Assembly: GCF_000373145.1 (NCBI RefSeq)
Contig: NZ_KB890623.1
Location: 1 to 64,000, forward strand
Direction: 5' to 3'
Length of the DNA stretch: 64,000 bases
Origin: Thermus oshimai DSM 12092
GTDB taxonomy: Bacteria; Deinococcota; Deinococci; Deinococcales; Thermaceae
Part shown: one piece after another, positions 35,192 to 42,822 of the stretch
Layout: each line of letters opens with the position of its first letter
How positions within the stretch are numbered: position 1 is the first letter of the stretch
Made by a program: the position numbers and the translations under genes
The notes under the pieces: generated by a model
The model's input: the letters and a program-made list of their open reading frames with translations, nothing else
Databases searched by the model: none
Told to the model about the DNA's origin: nothing

Positions 35192-35611
35192 TTAGAGGTC
35201 TAGGATCCTCTCTTGGACGCGGTGGAACCCGGCCCAATCCTCCTCCTTCTGGTGGTCGTGGCCGAGGAGGTGCCACAGGCCGTGGGCCGCGAGCACCAGG
35301 ACCTCCTCCTCGAGGCTCGCCCCCCGGGCCTCGGCCTGCCTTTTGGCGGTGTCCAGGCTGATCCAGATGTCCCCGAGGTGGGGGGGGATGAAGGGGTCCC
35401 CGGGCTCGTAGTGGGGGAAGGAGAGGACGTCCGTGGCCTCGTCCTCCCCCCACCACGCCCGCTTCAGGGCCCTTAAGCGCCGGTCCCCGGAGAGGACCAC
35501 CGTCACCCCCTTGTCCCCCACCCCGAGCTCCTCCATGAGCCTTCCCAGGGCCCGCCTAAGCCTCGGGCGCAGGCCCCTAGGGGGCTTCTTGTTGGCCACC
35601 ACCGTCACCAT
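35192..35611 (-). CDS. ybeY: Endoribonuclease YbeY (rRNA maturation)
   Basis: The 139-residue zinc endoribonuclease acts in 16S rRNA 3'-end maturation and ribosome quality control. The metal site H3xH5xH is in VLAAHGLWHLLGHDH (about 111-125). The family core DEATDVLSFPHYEP and LGDIWISLDTAKRQA is intact. Start: ATG 35611 (ATGGTGACGG). It is closely followed by dgkA, as in many genomes. Confidence 0.95.
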   Translation of the reverse strand: MVTVVANKKPPRGLRPRLRRALGRLMEELGVGDKGVTVVLSGDRRLRALKRAWWGEDEATDVLSFPHYEPGDPFIPPHLGDIWISLDTAKRQAEARGASLEEEVLVLAAHGLWHLLGHDHQKEEDWAGFHRVQERILDL

Positions 35612-35623
35612 AAGGCCCCGGGG

Positions 35624-36652
35624 TCAGTATACCGGCCGCCCCTTCCAGCGCCGGCCCGGAAGGAGGGCCTTCAGGTAGATGGGAAGGAGAAGAAGGGGCA
35701 GAAGGGGGGTGAGGAGGGCGGGCCAGAGGGGCCCCTTTAGGGCCCTTTGCACCAGGAGCCGCTCCAGCACCCCCAAGGCCCCGAGCTCGGGCCGGCCGAG
35801 GAGCCAGGGGAGGGTGTAGAGGGCCAGGTGGTAGAAGGCCGAGCCCAGGAGGACCAGGGGGTTTTTCAGGTGGATGGGGAGGAAGTTCTTGGCGAAGCCC
35901 TCCACCGCCTCCCGGTAGTTCCGGTACATGCGGGTGGAGAAGAGCCCCACCCCCAGGAAAAGCCCGTACGCCCCTACCCGCCGGGCCAGGGCCACGTCCT
36001 CCAGGACCTCGCCCCGCACCGCCTTGTGCCCCCCGAAGCGGAAGTAGGCCTCCCGCCGGAAGGCCAGGACCTGGCCGTTGGCCACCCTCAGGGCCTCCAG
36101 AAAGGGGTGGGGGAGGGTGGAGAGGAGGCTTCCCATGACGAAGGCCACCACCCCGCCCCCCAAGGGGTCCATGGGCTCCTGCCGGGGGAGGGCGGAAAGG
36201 GCCTCCCGCCCCTCCAAGGCCTCCAAAAGCCCCCCCAAGGCCCCCTCCTCCCAGAAGACGTCCGCGTCGGTGAAGACCAGGACCTCCCCCCGGGCCGCCT
36301 GGGCCAGCTGGAAGCAGGCCCAGTTCTTCCCCGTCCAGCCCGGAGGGGGCGGGGCGCCCCGGAGGAGGCGGAAGCCGGGGTGCCCCCTTCCTAGGGCCTC
36401 GGCCACCGCCCCGGTGCCGTCCTCCGAGAGGTCGTCCAGTACCAGCACCTCCAGGGCGTTTTGGCGGAGGAGGCGGGGGAGGGTGCGCCTTAGGTTTTCC
36501 GCCTCGTTCCGCGCCGGGACGAGGAGGGAGGCGGTGGGGGAGGGGGGCGTGGGGCGGGGCCTTAGGGCGGGGAAGCGGAGGAGGTTGTAGAAAAGGCTCA
36601 GGAACCGTAGGAGGAGGAAGAGGAAGACCCCGAAGAAGAAGTCCCCGGTCAC
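35624..36652 (-). CDS. Family 2 glycosyltransferase, probable carotenoid glucosyltransferase (CrtQ/CruC-like)
   Basis: The 342-residue membrane enzyme has an N-terminal TM segment (4-22), GT2 motifs SLLVPARNEAENLRRTLPRLL, VLDDLSEDGT, FTDADVFWEEG (DxD) and EDVALARRV (the ED-x acid). C-terminal hydrophobic segments follow from about 275. GTG 36652 overlaps the acyltransferase stop (GTGA). As last gene of the crtB operon it most likely puts glucose on zeaxanthin, the sugar step of thermozeaxanthins. CruC- or CrtQ-type enzymes are the closest models; activity is inferred. Confidence 0.82.
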   Translation of the reverse strand: MTGDFFFGVFLFLLLRFLSLFYNLLRFPALRPRPTPPSPTASLLVPARNEAENLRRTLPRLLRQNALEVLVLDDLSEDGTGAVAEALGRGHPGFRLLRGAPPPPGWTGKNWACFQLAQAARGEVLVFTDADVFWEEGALGGLLEALEGREALSALPRQEPMDPLGGGVVAFVMGSLLSTLPHPFLEALRVANGQVLAFRREAYFRFGGHKAVRGEVLEDVALARRVGAYGLFLGVGLFSTRMYRNYREAVEGFAKNFLPIHLKNPLVLLGSAFYHLALYTLPWLLGRPELGALGVLERLLVQRALKGPLWPALLTPLLPLLLLPIYLKALLPGRRWKGRPVY

Positions 36653-37296
36653 CTTAGGGCCTCCACCAGGGGCCTGATCCGCTCCTCCAGGCTCCGCCTG
36701 CCCCTAAGGATCTCCCGGAAGCCCTCGGGGAGGGCGCGGGGGTGGGTCTTGGCGAGAAGGGCGTCCAGCTCCCGGAGGAGGCCCCCCAGGGCGCGCTCCA
36801 GGTCCCCTTCCGGGGGCAGGGGGTCCCCCACCCAGAGGAAGGCCTCGGGGTGCTCAAAGCCCCGGAGGACCACCCTCGAGGCCACCGGCAGGAGGGGCAC
36901 CCCCGCTTTCCTCGCCAGGTAGGCCGCCCCCCCCTTCAGGGGGCCCAGGGGGCCGGGAAACCGCATCTCCCCTTCCGGGAAGAGGGCCACCCACCCGCCC
37001 CCTTTGAGCCGCCTCAGGGCCTCCCGCACCCTCCCCGCCTCCAGGGCCCCCCCGAGGCGGAGCACGGGGAAGGCCTTCAGGTTCTCCTCCGCCACCAGGA
37101 GGGTGAAGGGGGCCCCCTTCCGCCTCGCCAGGTGCCAGAGGAGGTGGCCGTCAAAGAAGCTGTGGTGGTTCATGGCCACCACCAAGGGCCCCTCCGGCAC
37201 CTCCCCCCGCAGGTAGACCCCCCGGAGGCTTCCCTTTAGGCTCAGGAGGAGGAACCCCTCCACGAAGAGGCGCAAAAGCCTTTCCCAGGGCCTCAC
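36649..37296 (-). CDS. Lysophospholipid-type acyltransferase, probable carotenoid-glucoside acyltransferase
   Basis: PlsC-family acyltransferase of 215 residues from GTG 37296. The catalytic H-x4-D is in AMNHHSFFDGHLL (NHHSFFD), and the acyl/phosphate motif is ALFPEGEMRFPGPL. GTG 37296 overlaps the lycopene cyclase stop by 4 bp, so it is coupled. In this operon it probably esterifies the glucose of zeaxanthin glucoside with a fatty acid, the final step to thermozeaxanthin (inference by context). An ordinary phospholipid role is less likely but possible. Confidence 0.8.
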   Translation of the reverse strand: MRPWERLLRLFVEGFLLLSLKGSLRGVYLRGEVPEGPLVVAMNHHSFFDGHLLWHLARRKGAPFTLLVAEENLKAFPVLRLGGALEAGRVREALRRLKGGGWVALFPEGEMRFPGPLGPLKGGAAYLARKAGVPLLPVASRVVLRGFEHPEAFLWVGDPLPPEGDLERALGGLLRELDALLAKTHPRALPEGFREILRGRRSLEERIRPLVEALR

Positions 37297-37994
37297 CGAA
37301 GCCTCCTTAAGGCCTCGGGGTGCCAGGCCAGGAGAAGCCCCCCCACCACCGCCAGGTTGGTAAAGAGGAAGAAGACCATCTCCTCCAGGGGAAGCCCCGC
37401 CACCTCGAGGCCCAGGGTGTATTCCTCGGCGATCCACCAGATCCCCTCCCGACGGATGGCCCAGAAGTCCGCGGCCCAGAGGTACAGGGTGGGGACGGAA
37501 ACCCCCAGGAAAAAGGCCCGCCGCCAGGCCCAAAGGAGATCCCCCCCATAGGCCCACTGCAGGAGGAAGACCGGGGCGAAGTAGGCGAGGATAAGCCCGA
37601 GGTAGAGGTACCGCCCCTCGAGGGCCACGAGGAGCACCCCCAGGGCGGCCACCAAAAGCCACGCCCCGCCCCCCACCACCCGCGCGAGGCCCTTACCCCC
37701 CTCCGGGGGCCTCCCCGCCACCTTGAGGAGGAAGGCCCCGGTGAGGAGGGGCTGGAGGAGGAAGAAGAGGTACTCCTCCAGGGGGACGTACCCGATGCGG
37801 AAGAGGACCCGCCCCTCCGGGTAGCCCCAGACCCCCTTCCAGACCAGGTAGTTGTCCCAGGGGGTGGTGTAGAGGAGGGCGATGAGGGGCATGAGGAGGT
37901 AGGCCCAGAGCCTGGGGGGCCTAGGCCGGGCCAGAAGGAGGAGGAGGAGAAGGGGGGGCAGGATGAAGACGAGGTGGAACCCCAGGTAGGTCAT
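37293..37994 (-). CDS. Lycopene beta-cyclase, CrtYcd-type membrane protein
   Basis: The 233-residue protein has about seven hydrophobic segments and two internal repeats with the lycopene cyclase domain signature: PWDNYLVWKGVWGY and PLEEYLFFLLQPLLTG in the first half, then GIWWIAEEYTLG and PLEEMVFFLFTNLAVVGG in the second. These match fused CrtYc-CrtYd cyclases of actinobacteria and archaea (family knowledge). It would turn lycopene into beta-carotene for the P450 encoded upstream. ATG 37994 overlaps the P450 stop (ATGA). Confidence 0.9.
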   Translation of the reverse strand: MTYLGFHLVFILPPLLLLLLLARPRPPRLWAYLLMPLIALLYTTPWDNYLVWKGVWGYPEGRVLFRIGYVPLEEYLFFLLQPLLTGAFLLKVAGRPPEGGKGLARVVGGGAWLLVAALGVLLVALEGRYLYLGLILAYFAPVFLLQWAYGGDLLWAWRRAFFLGVSVPTLYLWAADFWAIRREGIWWIAEEYTLGLEVAGLPLEEMVFFLFTNLAVVGGLLLAWHPEALRRLR

Positions 37995-39154
37995 GCCTCC
38001 TCCAGCTTGGCCCAAAGCCCCCCCTCGGGCCTTAAGGTGACCCCCGCGTGGACCTTGGGCTTGGGGAGAGGGCCCAGCCGGAAGCGGCGGAAGAAGGCCT
38101 GGAGGGCGATGGGGCCTTCCAGGAGGGCGAAGTCCCGCCCCAGGCAGAGCCGCTTGCCGAAGCCGAAGGGGAAGTAGCGCCCGCTTGGGGTATTCCTTTC
38201 CTCCAGGAAGCGCTCCGGCAGGAAGGCTTCCCCTTGGGGGAAGTAGAGCCGGTGGGTCACGTAGGGGGAGAGGACGGCGGTGGTCCCCCTGGGCAGGACC
38301 TCCCCGGGAAGCTCCAGGGGGTCTTCCACCTTCCGGGTGAGGACCCAGGCGGGGGGGAAGAGCCTCAGGGCCTCCTGGAAGGCGGAAAGGGCGAAGGCGA
38401 AGTCCTCCGCGGCCCTTTCCTGCCAGGCCCGGTTCCCCGAGAGGAGGTAGAGGCTCCAGGTGAGGGCGCTGGCCGTGGTCTCGTGCCCCGCCACCAGAAG
38501 GGTCTTGGCCTCGGAAAGGGCCCGTTCCCGGGGGAGGCCCGTGAGGGGCGGGTGGGCGATGAGGGCCTCGGCCTCCCGCTCCAGGGCCCGTTTTTTCTCC
38601 CGGAAGGCGCTCTCCCGCAGGAGGTTCAGGCGGCTTAGGGGGTGTTGCATCCGTTCTATGATGCGCTCCAGGGCCTGTAGGGCGAGCTCCGCGATCCCTT
38701 CGGGCAAGGGTTTTCCCCAAAGGGCCCGCCCCAGGAAGCGCAAGGAAAGGTGGAGCATCTCCCGGTCCAGGTCCCGCCTTTCTCCCGGCCTCCAGGGGGC
38801 GAAGAAGGCCTCCGCCTCCTCCTCCCAAAGGGCCCGGTAAAGGGCCACGCTCCTCGGGAGAAAGGGGTCTTTCAGGGCCTTCCTGGCCTCCTTCCAGCCC
38901 TCCCCCTGGTCCGTAAGCAGGCCCCGGCCCGTGAGGCGGGAGAGCTCCCGGTACTGGAAGGTGGCCTTGCTCTCCGCGCCGAGGAGCACCGCCTCCACCC
39001 CCTCGGGGTCAAAGACCAGGTGCAGGGGAAAGCCGGGGAGGGAAATGCGCAGGCGGGGGTGGGCCTTCCCCCAGGCCAGGAGGGCCTCCAGGGGCTCGTC
39101 CCGGAGGCGCTTTAGGTCGGGGAGTGCCCCTTTCAGGTCCAGGGTAGCGGTCAT
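37991..39154 (-). CDS. Cytochrome P450, CYP175A1-type beta-carotene hydroxylase
   Basis: Soluble thermostable P450 of 387 residues, hydroxylating beta-carotene at C3 and C3' to zeaxanthin. I-helix TLLVAGHETTASALTW (about 218-233), ExxR in FQEALRLFPPAW, and the heme Cys loop PFGFGKRLCLGRDF are intact. LTGRGLLTD and TPSGRYFPFG closely follow remembered CYP175A1 sequence, but many other positions differ, which fits a distinct species. It starts 15 bp after the photolyase stop. Confidence 0.93.
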   Translation of the reverse strand: MTATLDLKGALPDLKRLRDEPLEALLAWGKAHPRLRISLPGFPLHLVFDPEGVEAVLLGAESKATFQYRELSRLTGRGLLTDQGEGWKEARKALKDPFLPRSVALYRALWEEEAEAFFAPWRPGERRDLDREMLHLSLRFLGRALWGKPLPEGIAELALQALERIIERMQHPLSRLNLLRESAFREKKRALEREAEALIAHPPLTGLPRERALSEAKTLLVAGHETTASALTWSLYLLSGNRAWQERAAEDFAFALSAFQEALRLFPPAWVLTRKVEDPLELPGEVLPRGTTAVLSPYVTHRLYFPQGEAFLPERFLEERNTPSGRYFPFGFGKRLCLGRDFALLEGPIALQAFFRRFRLGPLPKPKVHAGVTLRPEGGLWAKLEEA

Positions 39155-39169
39155 GGTTCCAGCCTACCT

Positions 39170-40420
39170 TTAGAGGGCCCCTGCCAGGGCCAAGTAGCGC
39201 CTTCGGGCCTCCTTAAGGTCCACCACGGGGTCTTTTGGCTCATAGGAGGGGTACTCGGGGGCGAAGCGCCGGAGCCAGGCCCCTTCGGGGTCGTGCCGGC
39301 GGCCCTGCTCCACCAGGTTGAAGACCCGGAAGTAGGGGGCAGCGTCCACCCCCAGGCCCCCCGCCCACTGCCAGCCCTGGAGGTTCACCGCGGTGTCCCC
39401 GTCCAGGAGGAGGTTCTTGAAGACGCTCTCCGCCTTTTTCCAGGGCAGGAGGAGGTACTTCACCGCGAACTGGGCGGCGCACATCCGGGCCCGGTTGGAG
39501 AGGAAGCCCGTGGCCTGGAGTTCCCGCATGGCCGCGTCCACCAGGGGCACCCCGGTGCGCCCCTCGAGCCAGGCCTGGAAGAGCCCCTCGTCCTCCCGCC
39601 AGGGAAGGGCCTCAAAGCGGGGGTCCAGGGCCCTTTGGGCCATTTCGGGGAAGTGGTAGAGGAGGTGGTAGGAGAAGTCCCGCCAGAGGAGTTCGGACAC
39701 CCACTTCCTAGCCCCCTCGCCCCCGCGCCGCAGGGCCTCCCAGGCGGCCAGGCGGGGGGAGAGGACCCCGAGGGCGAAGTAGGGGGAGAGCCTCGAGCCC
39801 CCCCTCCCGTCCAGCCGGTCCCGCTCCAGGGGGTAGCGGGCCAGGCCCTCTTCCAGGAAGGCCCTGAGCCGCGCCAGGGCCGCCTCCTCCCCGGGCGGGG
39901 GCAGGGGGACGTCGCTTTTCTCCTCAGGGATCTCCCCCTCCTCGGGGAAGGGGGGGAGGGCCTCGGGGGCGGGGAGGGGAGGGTCTACCCCTTGGAAGCG
40001 GCGGCTAAAGGGGGTGTAGACCCGGTAGGGCCTTTCCAGGTCGGGGGGGATGAGGTGGGGGGCGGGGAGGAGGTGGAGGGGCACGGGCAAAGCCTCCCGC
40101 ACCCGCGTGTCCCGGTGGCGCCCGTAAGGGGTGTAGCTCTTCAGGGCGTAGACCGCCTGGGCCCTCACCGCCTTGGCCGCCTCCGGCACCCGAAGCCAGG
40201 GGGGGCCCTCCAAGACCCAGAGGGCCCCGCCCCGGGCCCGGTAGGCCGCCCTAAGGGCCCGGACGTTTTCCAAAAACCAGGCCCGCCTTCTCCTGGAGGC
40301 CCCTTCCAGGTTGTTGAGGTCCAGGACCACCAGGCCCACTATGGGGCCTTCCTTCAGGGCCTCCAGGAGGGCCGGGTGGTCGTGGAGGCGGAGGTCGCCC
40401 CGGTGCCAGACCAGGCGCAT
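39170..40420 (-). CDS. phr: Deoxyribodipyrimidine photolyase
   Basis: Light-driven flavoenzyme that splits cyclobutane pyrimidine dimers. It has 416 residues. The N-terminal antenna domain starts MRLVWHRGDLRLHDHPALLEA. The C-terminal FAD domain has GRTGVPLVDAAMRELQATGF, MCAAQFAVKYLLLPW, and GWQWAGGLGVDAAPYFRVFNLVEQGRRHDP. It lies in the light-regulated operon between crtB and the P450 gene, so DNA repair and carotenoid synthesis are induced together. Confidence 0.96.
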   Translation of the reverse strand: MRLVWHRGDLRLHDHPALLEALKEGPIVGLVVLDLNNLEGASRRRRAWFLENVRALRAAYRARGGALWVLEGPPWLRVPEAAKAVRAQAVYALKSYTPYGRHRDTRVREALPVPLHLLPAPHLIPPDLERPYRVYTPFSRRFQGVDPPLPAPEALPPFPEEGEIPEEKSDVPLPPPGEEAALARLRAFLEEGLARYPLERDRLDGRGGSRLSPYFALGVLSPRLAAWEALRRGGEGARKWVSELLWRDFSYHLLYHFPEMAQRALDPRFEALPWREDEGLFQAWLEGRTGVPLVDAAMRELQATGFLSNRARMCAAQFAVKYLLLPWKKAESVFKNLLLDGDTAVNLQGWQWAGGLGVDAAPYFRVFNLVEQGRRHDPEGAWLRRFAPEYPSYEPKDPVVDLKEARRRYLALAGAL

Positions 40421-40460
40421 GGGGGCAGGCTACCCCAAGAGGCCCTCCGACCCGTGTGGC

Positions 40461-41294
40461 CTAGGCCTCAGAGGTGCGGGCCAGGGCGAAGGCCTTGGGG
40501 AAGAGGCGGAGCCGCTCCCAGGGCTTCAGGTGGGCTCTTTGGGAGAGGTTGTCGTACCCCTGGAGGCGGAGCTTGTCCAGGATGCCCTGGTACTGGAGGG
40601 CGGCGAGGGCGACGGCCGCCCGCCCCACCCTTAACCCCTTAAGCCCGGAAAGCCCCTCCCGGTAAAGGGCCCGGGCCTTGGCCTCCAGGTGCTGGAGGAG
40701 GGCCCGGTACTGGGGGGTGACCCGCCCCCGGCGGAGGTCCGCAAGGTCCACCCCGAAGCGCTCGAGGAGCTCCCGGGGGAGGTAGACCCGGTCCATCCCC
40801 AGGTCCTCCCCCACGTCCCGGAGGATGTTGGTGAGCTGCATGGCCTGGCCCAGGCGGACCGCCTTCTCCTCCACCTCCTTCCCCCCGCCCGCGATGGGGG
40901 CCATCATCCGCCCCACCGTGCCCGCCACCCGGTAGCAGTAGAGGAGGAGCTCCTCTTCCGTTTCCAGCCGCACCGGGCCGAGGTCCGTGAGGAACCCCTC
41001 CCGCATGTGGGCGAAGGCCTCCAAGGGGATGGCCCAGCGCTCCAGGGCCCAGGCGAGGCCCCGCTCCCACGCCGCCCTTGGCCTTCCCCCATAGGCCCGC
41101 TCCACCCCCTTCCACCAGGCCTCGAGGGCCCTTTCCCCCCCGCCCCGGTCCACCGCGTCGTCCCCCAGGCGGCAGGCGGCGTAGACCGCCCAGGCCCCCT
41201 TGCGCTCCTCTTTGGGAAAGAGGAGGCTTCCCCAGTAAAAGGTGGCGGAGTGGACACGCACCACCCTGGCCAGGGCTTTCCAATCCGGTTCCAT
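40461..41294 (-). CDS. crtB: Phytoene synthase
   Basis: Condenses two geranylgeranyl diphosphates to phytoene, the first committed carotenoid step. The 277-residue protein has both Asp-rich sites: CRLGDDAVD near 42-50 and LTNILRDVGEDLGMDRVYLP near 155-174, the squalene/phytoene synthase signature. It is the first gene of a six-gene minus-strand operon. The upstream sequence holds a -10-like TAAGAT (minus strand) 24 nt from the ATG but a poor -35, as expected for an activator-dependent promoter. Confidence 0.96.
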   Translation of the reverse strand: MEPDWKALARVVRVHSATFYWGSLLFPKEERKGAWAVYAACRLGDDAVDRGGGERALEAWWKGVERAYGGRPRAAWERGLAWALERWAIPLEAFAHMREGFLTDLGPVRLETEEELLLYCYRVAGTVGRMMAPIAGGGKEVEEKAVRLGQAMQLTNILRDVGEDLGMDRVYLPRELLERFGVDLADLRRGRVTPQYRALLQHLEAKARALYREGLSGLKGLRVGRAAVALAALQYQGILDKLRLQGYDNLSQRAHLKPWERLRLFPKAFALARTSEA

Positions 41295-41295
41295 A

Positions 41296-41311
41296 ATGAA
41301 CTTAGGTTCAT
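41296..41311. promoter_or_regulatory. Palindrome just upstream of crtB, possible operator
   Basis: ATGAAC, spacer TTAG, GTTCAT is a perfect 6-bp inverted repeat two bases before the crtB start codon, next to a second CTTAG. It overlaps the expected transcription start or early leader of crtB. A protein-binding role is inferred. Confidence 0.45.
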
Positions 41312-41353
41312 CTTAGCGTGCCTCCGGGACATTTGCCCCGGCTACACTTGGTA

Positions 41354-41386
41354 GATGGACATATATTTGACAAAGCTTGTACACCC
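41354..41386 (+). promoter_or_regulatory. Three 11-bp direct repeats, putative CarH/LitR operator
   Basis: Three consecutive 11-bp units read GATGGACATAT (41354-41364), ATTTGACAAAG (41365-41375) and CTTGTACACCC (41376-41386), sharing T-x-[GT]-A-C-A at the same position. This fits the tandem 11-bp repeat (consensus T-x-T-A-C-A) that I remember for T. thermophilus CarH. The middle unit contains the -35 of litR, so binding would block polymerase. Confidence 0.75.
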
Positions 41387-41395
41387 TGTTACCCT
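41367..41395 (+). promoter_or_regulatory. Promoter of litR
   Basis: Consensus -35 TTGACA (41367-41372), a 17-nt spacer and -10 TACCCT (41390-41395). Transcription should begin at about ATG 41402, giving a leaderless message. Confidence 0.8.
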
Positions 41396-41401
41396 AAGGC
41401 C

Positions 41402-42238
41402 ATGGTCCGCTCCGGGGTGTACACCATCGCCGAGGTGGAGGCCATGACCGGCCTCTCCGCTGAGGTCCTGAGGCAGTGGGAGCGCCGCTACGGCTTCCCC
41501 CGCCCCGAGCGCACCCCTGGGGGGCACCGCCTGTACCGCGAGGAGGACGTGGAGGCCCTCAAGGCCATCCGCCGCTACCTGGAGGAGGGGGCCACCCCCC
41601 AGGCCGCCATCCGCCGCTACCTGGCCCAGGGGGTCCGGCCCCAGGGCTTAGAGGAAGACCTCCTCCAGGCCCTCCTCCAGGCCGACCTCCCCCGGGCGGA
41701 GGCCCTTTTCCGCAAGGGCCTGAGGCTTCTGGGCCCCGAAGGGGCGCTCACGGGGCTTCTCGTCCCCGTGCTCCGGGCGGTGGGGGAGGCCTGGCACCGG
41801 GGGGAGGCCAGCGTGGCCCAGGAGCACCTGGCGAGCCACTTCCTCCGGGCCCGCATGCACGAGCTATTGGACCTGGTGGGCCAGCCCAAGGGGCCCCCCA
41901 TCCTGGCCACCACCCCTCCGGGGGAGCGGCACGAGATGGGGGCCATGCTGGCCGCCTACTTCCTGCGCCGGGGGGGGTTGCCCGCCCTCTACCTGGGCCC
42001 CGACACCCCCCTTTCCGACCTCAAGCACCTGGCGGAGCGGCTTTCCGCCCGGGGGGTGGTCCTCTCCGCCCTCCTGCCGGACCCCCTTAGGGCCCTTCCC
42101 GACGGGGCCCTGAAGGGCCTGGCCCCCAAGGTGGTCCTGGGGGGGCAGGGGGCGAGCCCCGAGGAGGCGGCGCGGCTGGGGGCGGTGTACGTGGAGGATC
42201 TGGAGAGGCTGCCCGAGGTTTGGGAGGAGAGAGCATGA
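41402..42238 (+). CDS. litR: LitR/CarH, B12-dependent light-responsive MerR-family repressor
   Basis: Adenosylcobalamin photoreceptor and repressor of carotenoid genes, 278 residues. The N-terminal MerR helix-turn-helix reads [27 protein letters not shown], followed by the four-helix B12 cap. The light-sensor motif W-x9-EH is present (W followed by nine residues, then EHLASHFLR). The B12 fold follows with ERHEMG as the E-x-H-x-x-G lower-ligand loop and [12 protein letters not shown]. In the dark, the tetramer should bind the 11-bp repeats; light breaks the Co-C bond and frees DNA. The start is chosen from the leaderless promoter; 28 further upstream codons cover the promoter. Confidence 0.95.
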   Translation: MVRSGVYTIAEVEAMTGLSAEVLRQWERRYGFPRPERTPGGHRLYREEDVEALKAIRRYLEEGATPQAAIRRYLAQGVRPQGLEEDLLQALLQADLPRAEALFRKGLRLLGPEGALTGLLVPVLRAVGEAWHRGEASVAQEHLASHFLRARMHELLDLVGQPKGPPILATTPPGERHEMGAMLAAYFLRRGGLPALYLGPDTPLSDLKHLAERLSARGVVLSALLPDPLRALPDGALKGLAPKVVLGGQGASPEEAARLGAVYVEDLERLPEVWEERA

Positions 42239-42822
42239 AACGCTATAGCCGCAAGGAGGCCATCTATCTCGCCGGAGACCGGGCGGACACCCTCTACCGG
42301 CTTCAGGAAGGCTTGGTGCGCATCGTGGAACTCCTGCCCGACGGCCGCACCCTCACCCTGCGCCACATCCTCCCCGGGGACTTCTTCGGGGAGGAGGCCC
42401 TGGAGGGGAAGCGCCACCGCTACGCCGCGGAGGCCATGACCGAGGCGGTGGTGGTGGGCCTGGACCCCAAGCGCATGGGCCACGAGGAGCTCCAGCTGGT
42501 GGCCCGCAACCTGGCCCGGCAGATGCGCCGCGTCCAGGCCTACGAGGCCCACCTGCAGACCGGGGAGCTTCGGGCCCGCATCGCCCGCTACCTCCTCTTC
42601 CTGGCGGACACCCCGGCCTCCTTCCGGGACGAAAGGGGCCTTTACGTCACCGCCTCCCACGAGGAGATCGCCGACGCCACCGCTTCCACCCGGGAGTCCG
42701 TGTCCAAGCTCCTTTCCGAGCTCCGCCGGGAAGGGTTTTTGGAGACCTCCTACCGCCGGGTCTACCTCCTGGACCTAAAGGCCCTCGAGGCCCTGGCGGA
42801 GGGCCAGCTGGAGGCGGCATGA
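42235..42822 (+). CDS. ldrP: CRP/FNR-family transcription activator, LdrP-like
   Basis: The 195-residue regulator has a cyclic-nucleotide-binding-like barrel: [32 protein letters not shown]. The C-terminal winged helix has [33 protein letters not shown]. The cAMP pocket Arg-Ser pair is not seen, so it may act without ligand. Length and place match T. thermophilus TTHB099/LdrP, which activates crtB. The ATG overlaps the litR stop (ATGA), so LitR indirectly controls the operon through this protein. Confidence 0.9.
   Translation: MKRYSRKEAIYLAGDRADTLYRLQEGLVRIVELLPDGRTLTLRHILPGDFFGEEALEGKRHRYAAEAMTEAVVVGLDPKRMGHEELQLVARNLARQMRRVQAYEAHLQTGELRARIARYLLFLADTPASFRDERGLYVTASHEEIADATASTRESVSKLLSELRREGFLETSYRRVYLLDLKALEALAEGQLEAA

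Noticed and set aside
37995-38828. In-frame extension of the lycopene cyclase through the P450 gene
   Set aside because: Shadow of the P450 in another frame; ATG 37994 overlaps the P450 stop and matches family length.
41313-41350. CRP-type TGTGA-N6-TCACA site upstream of crtB
   Set aside because: I looked for a consensus activator site and found only loose partial matches such as GTGTA-N6-GCAAA; not strong enough to list.
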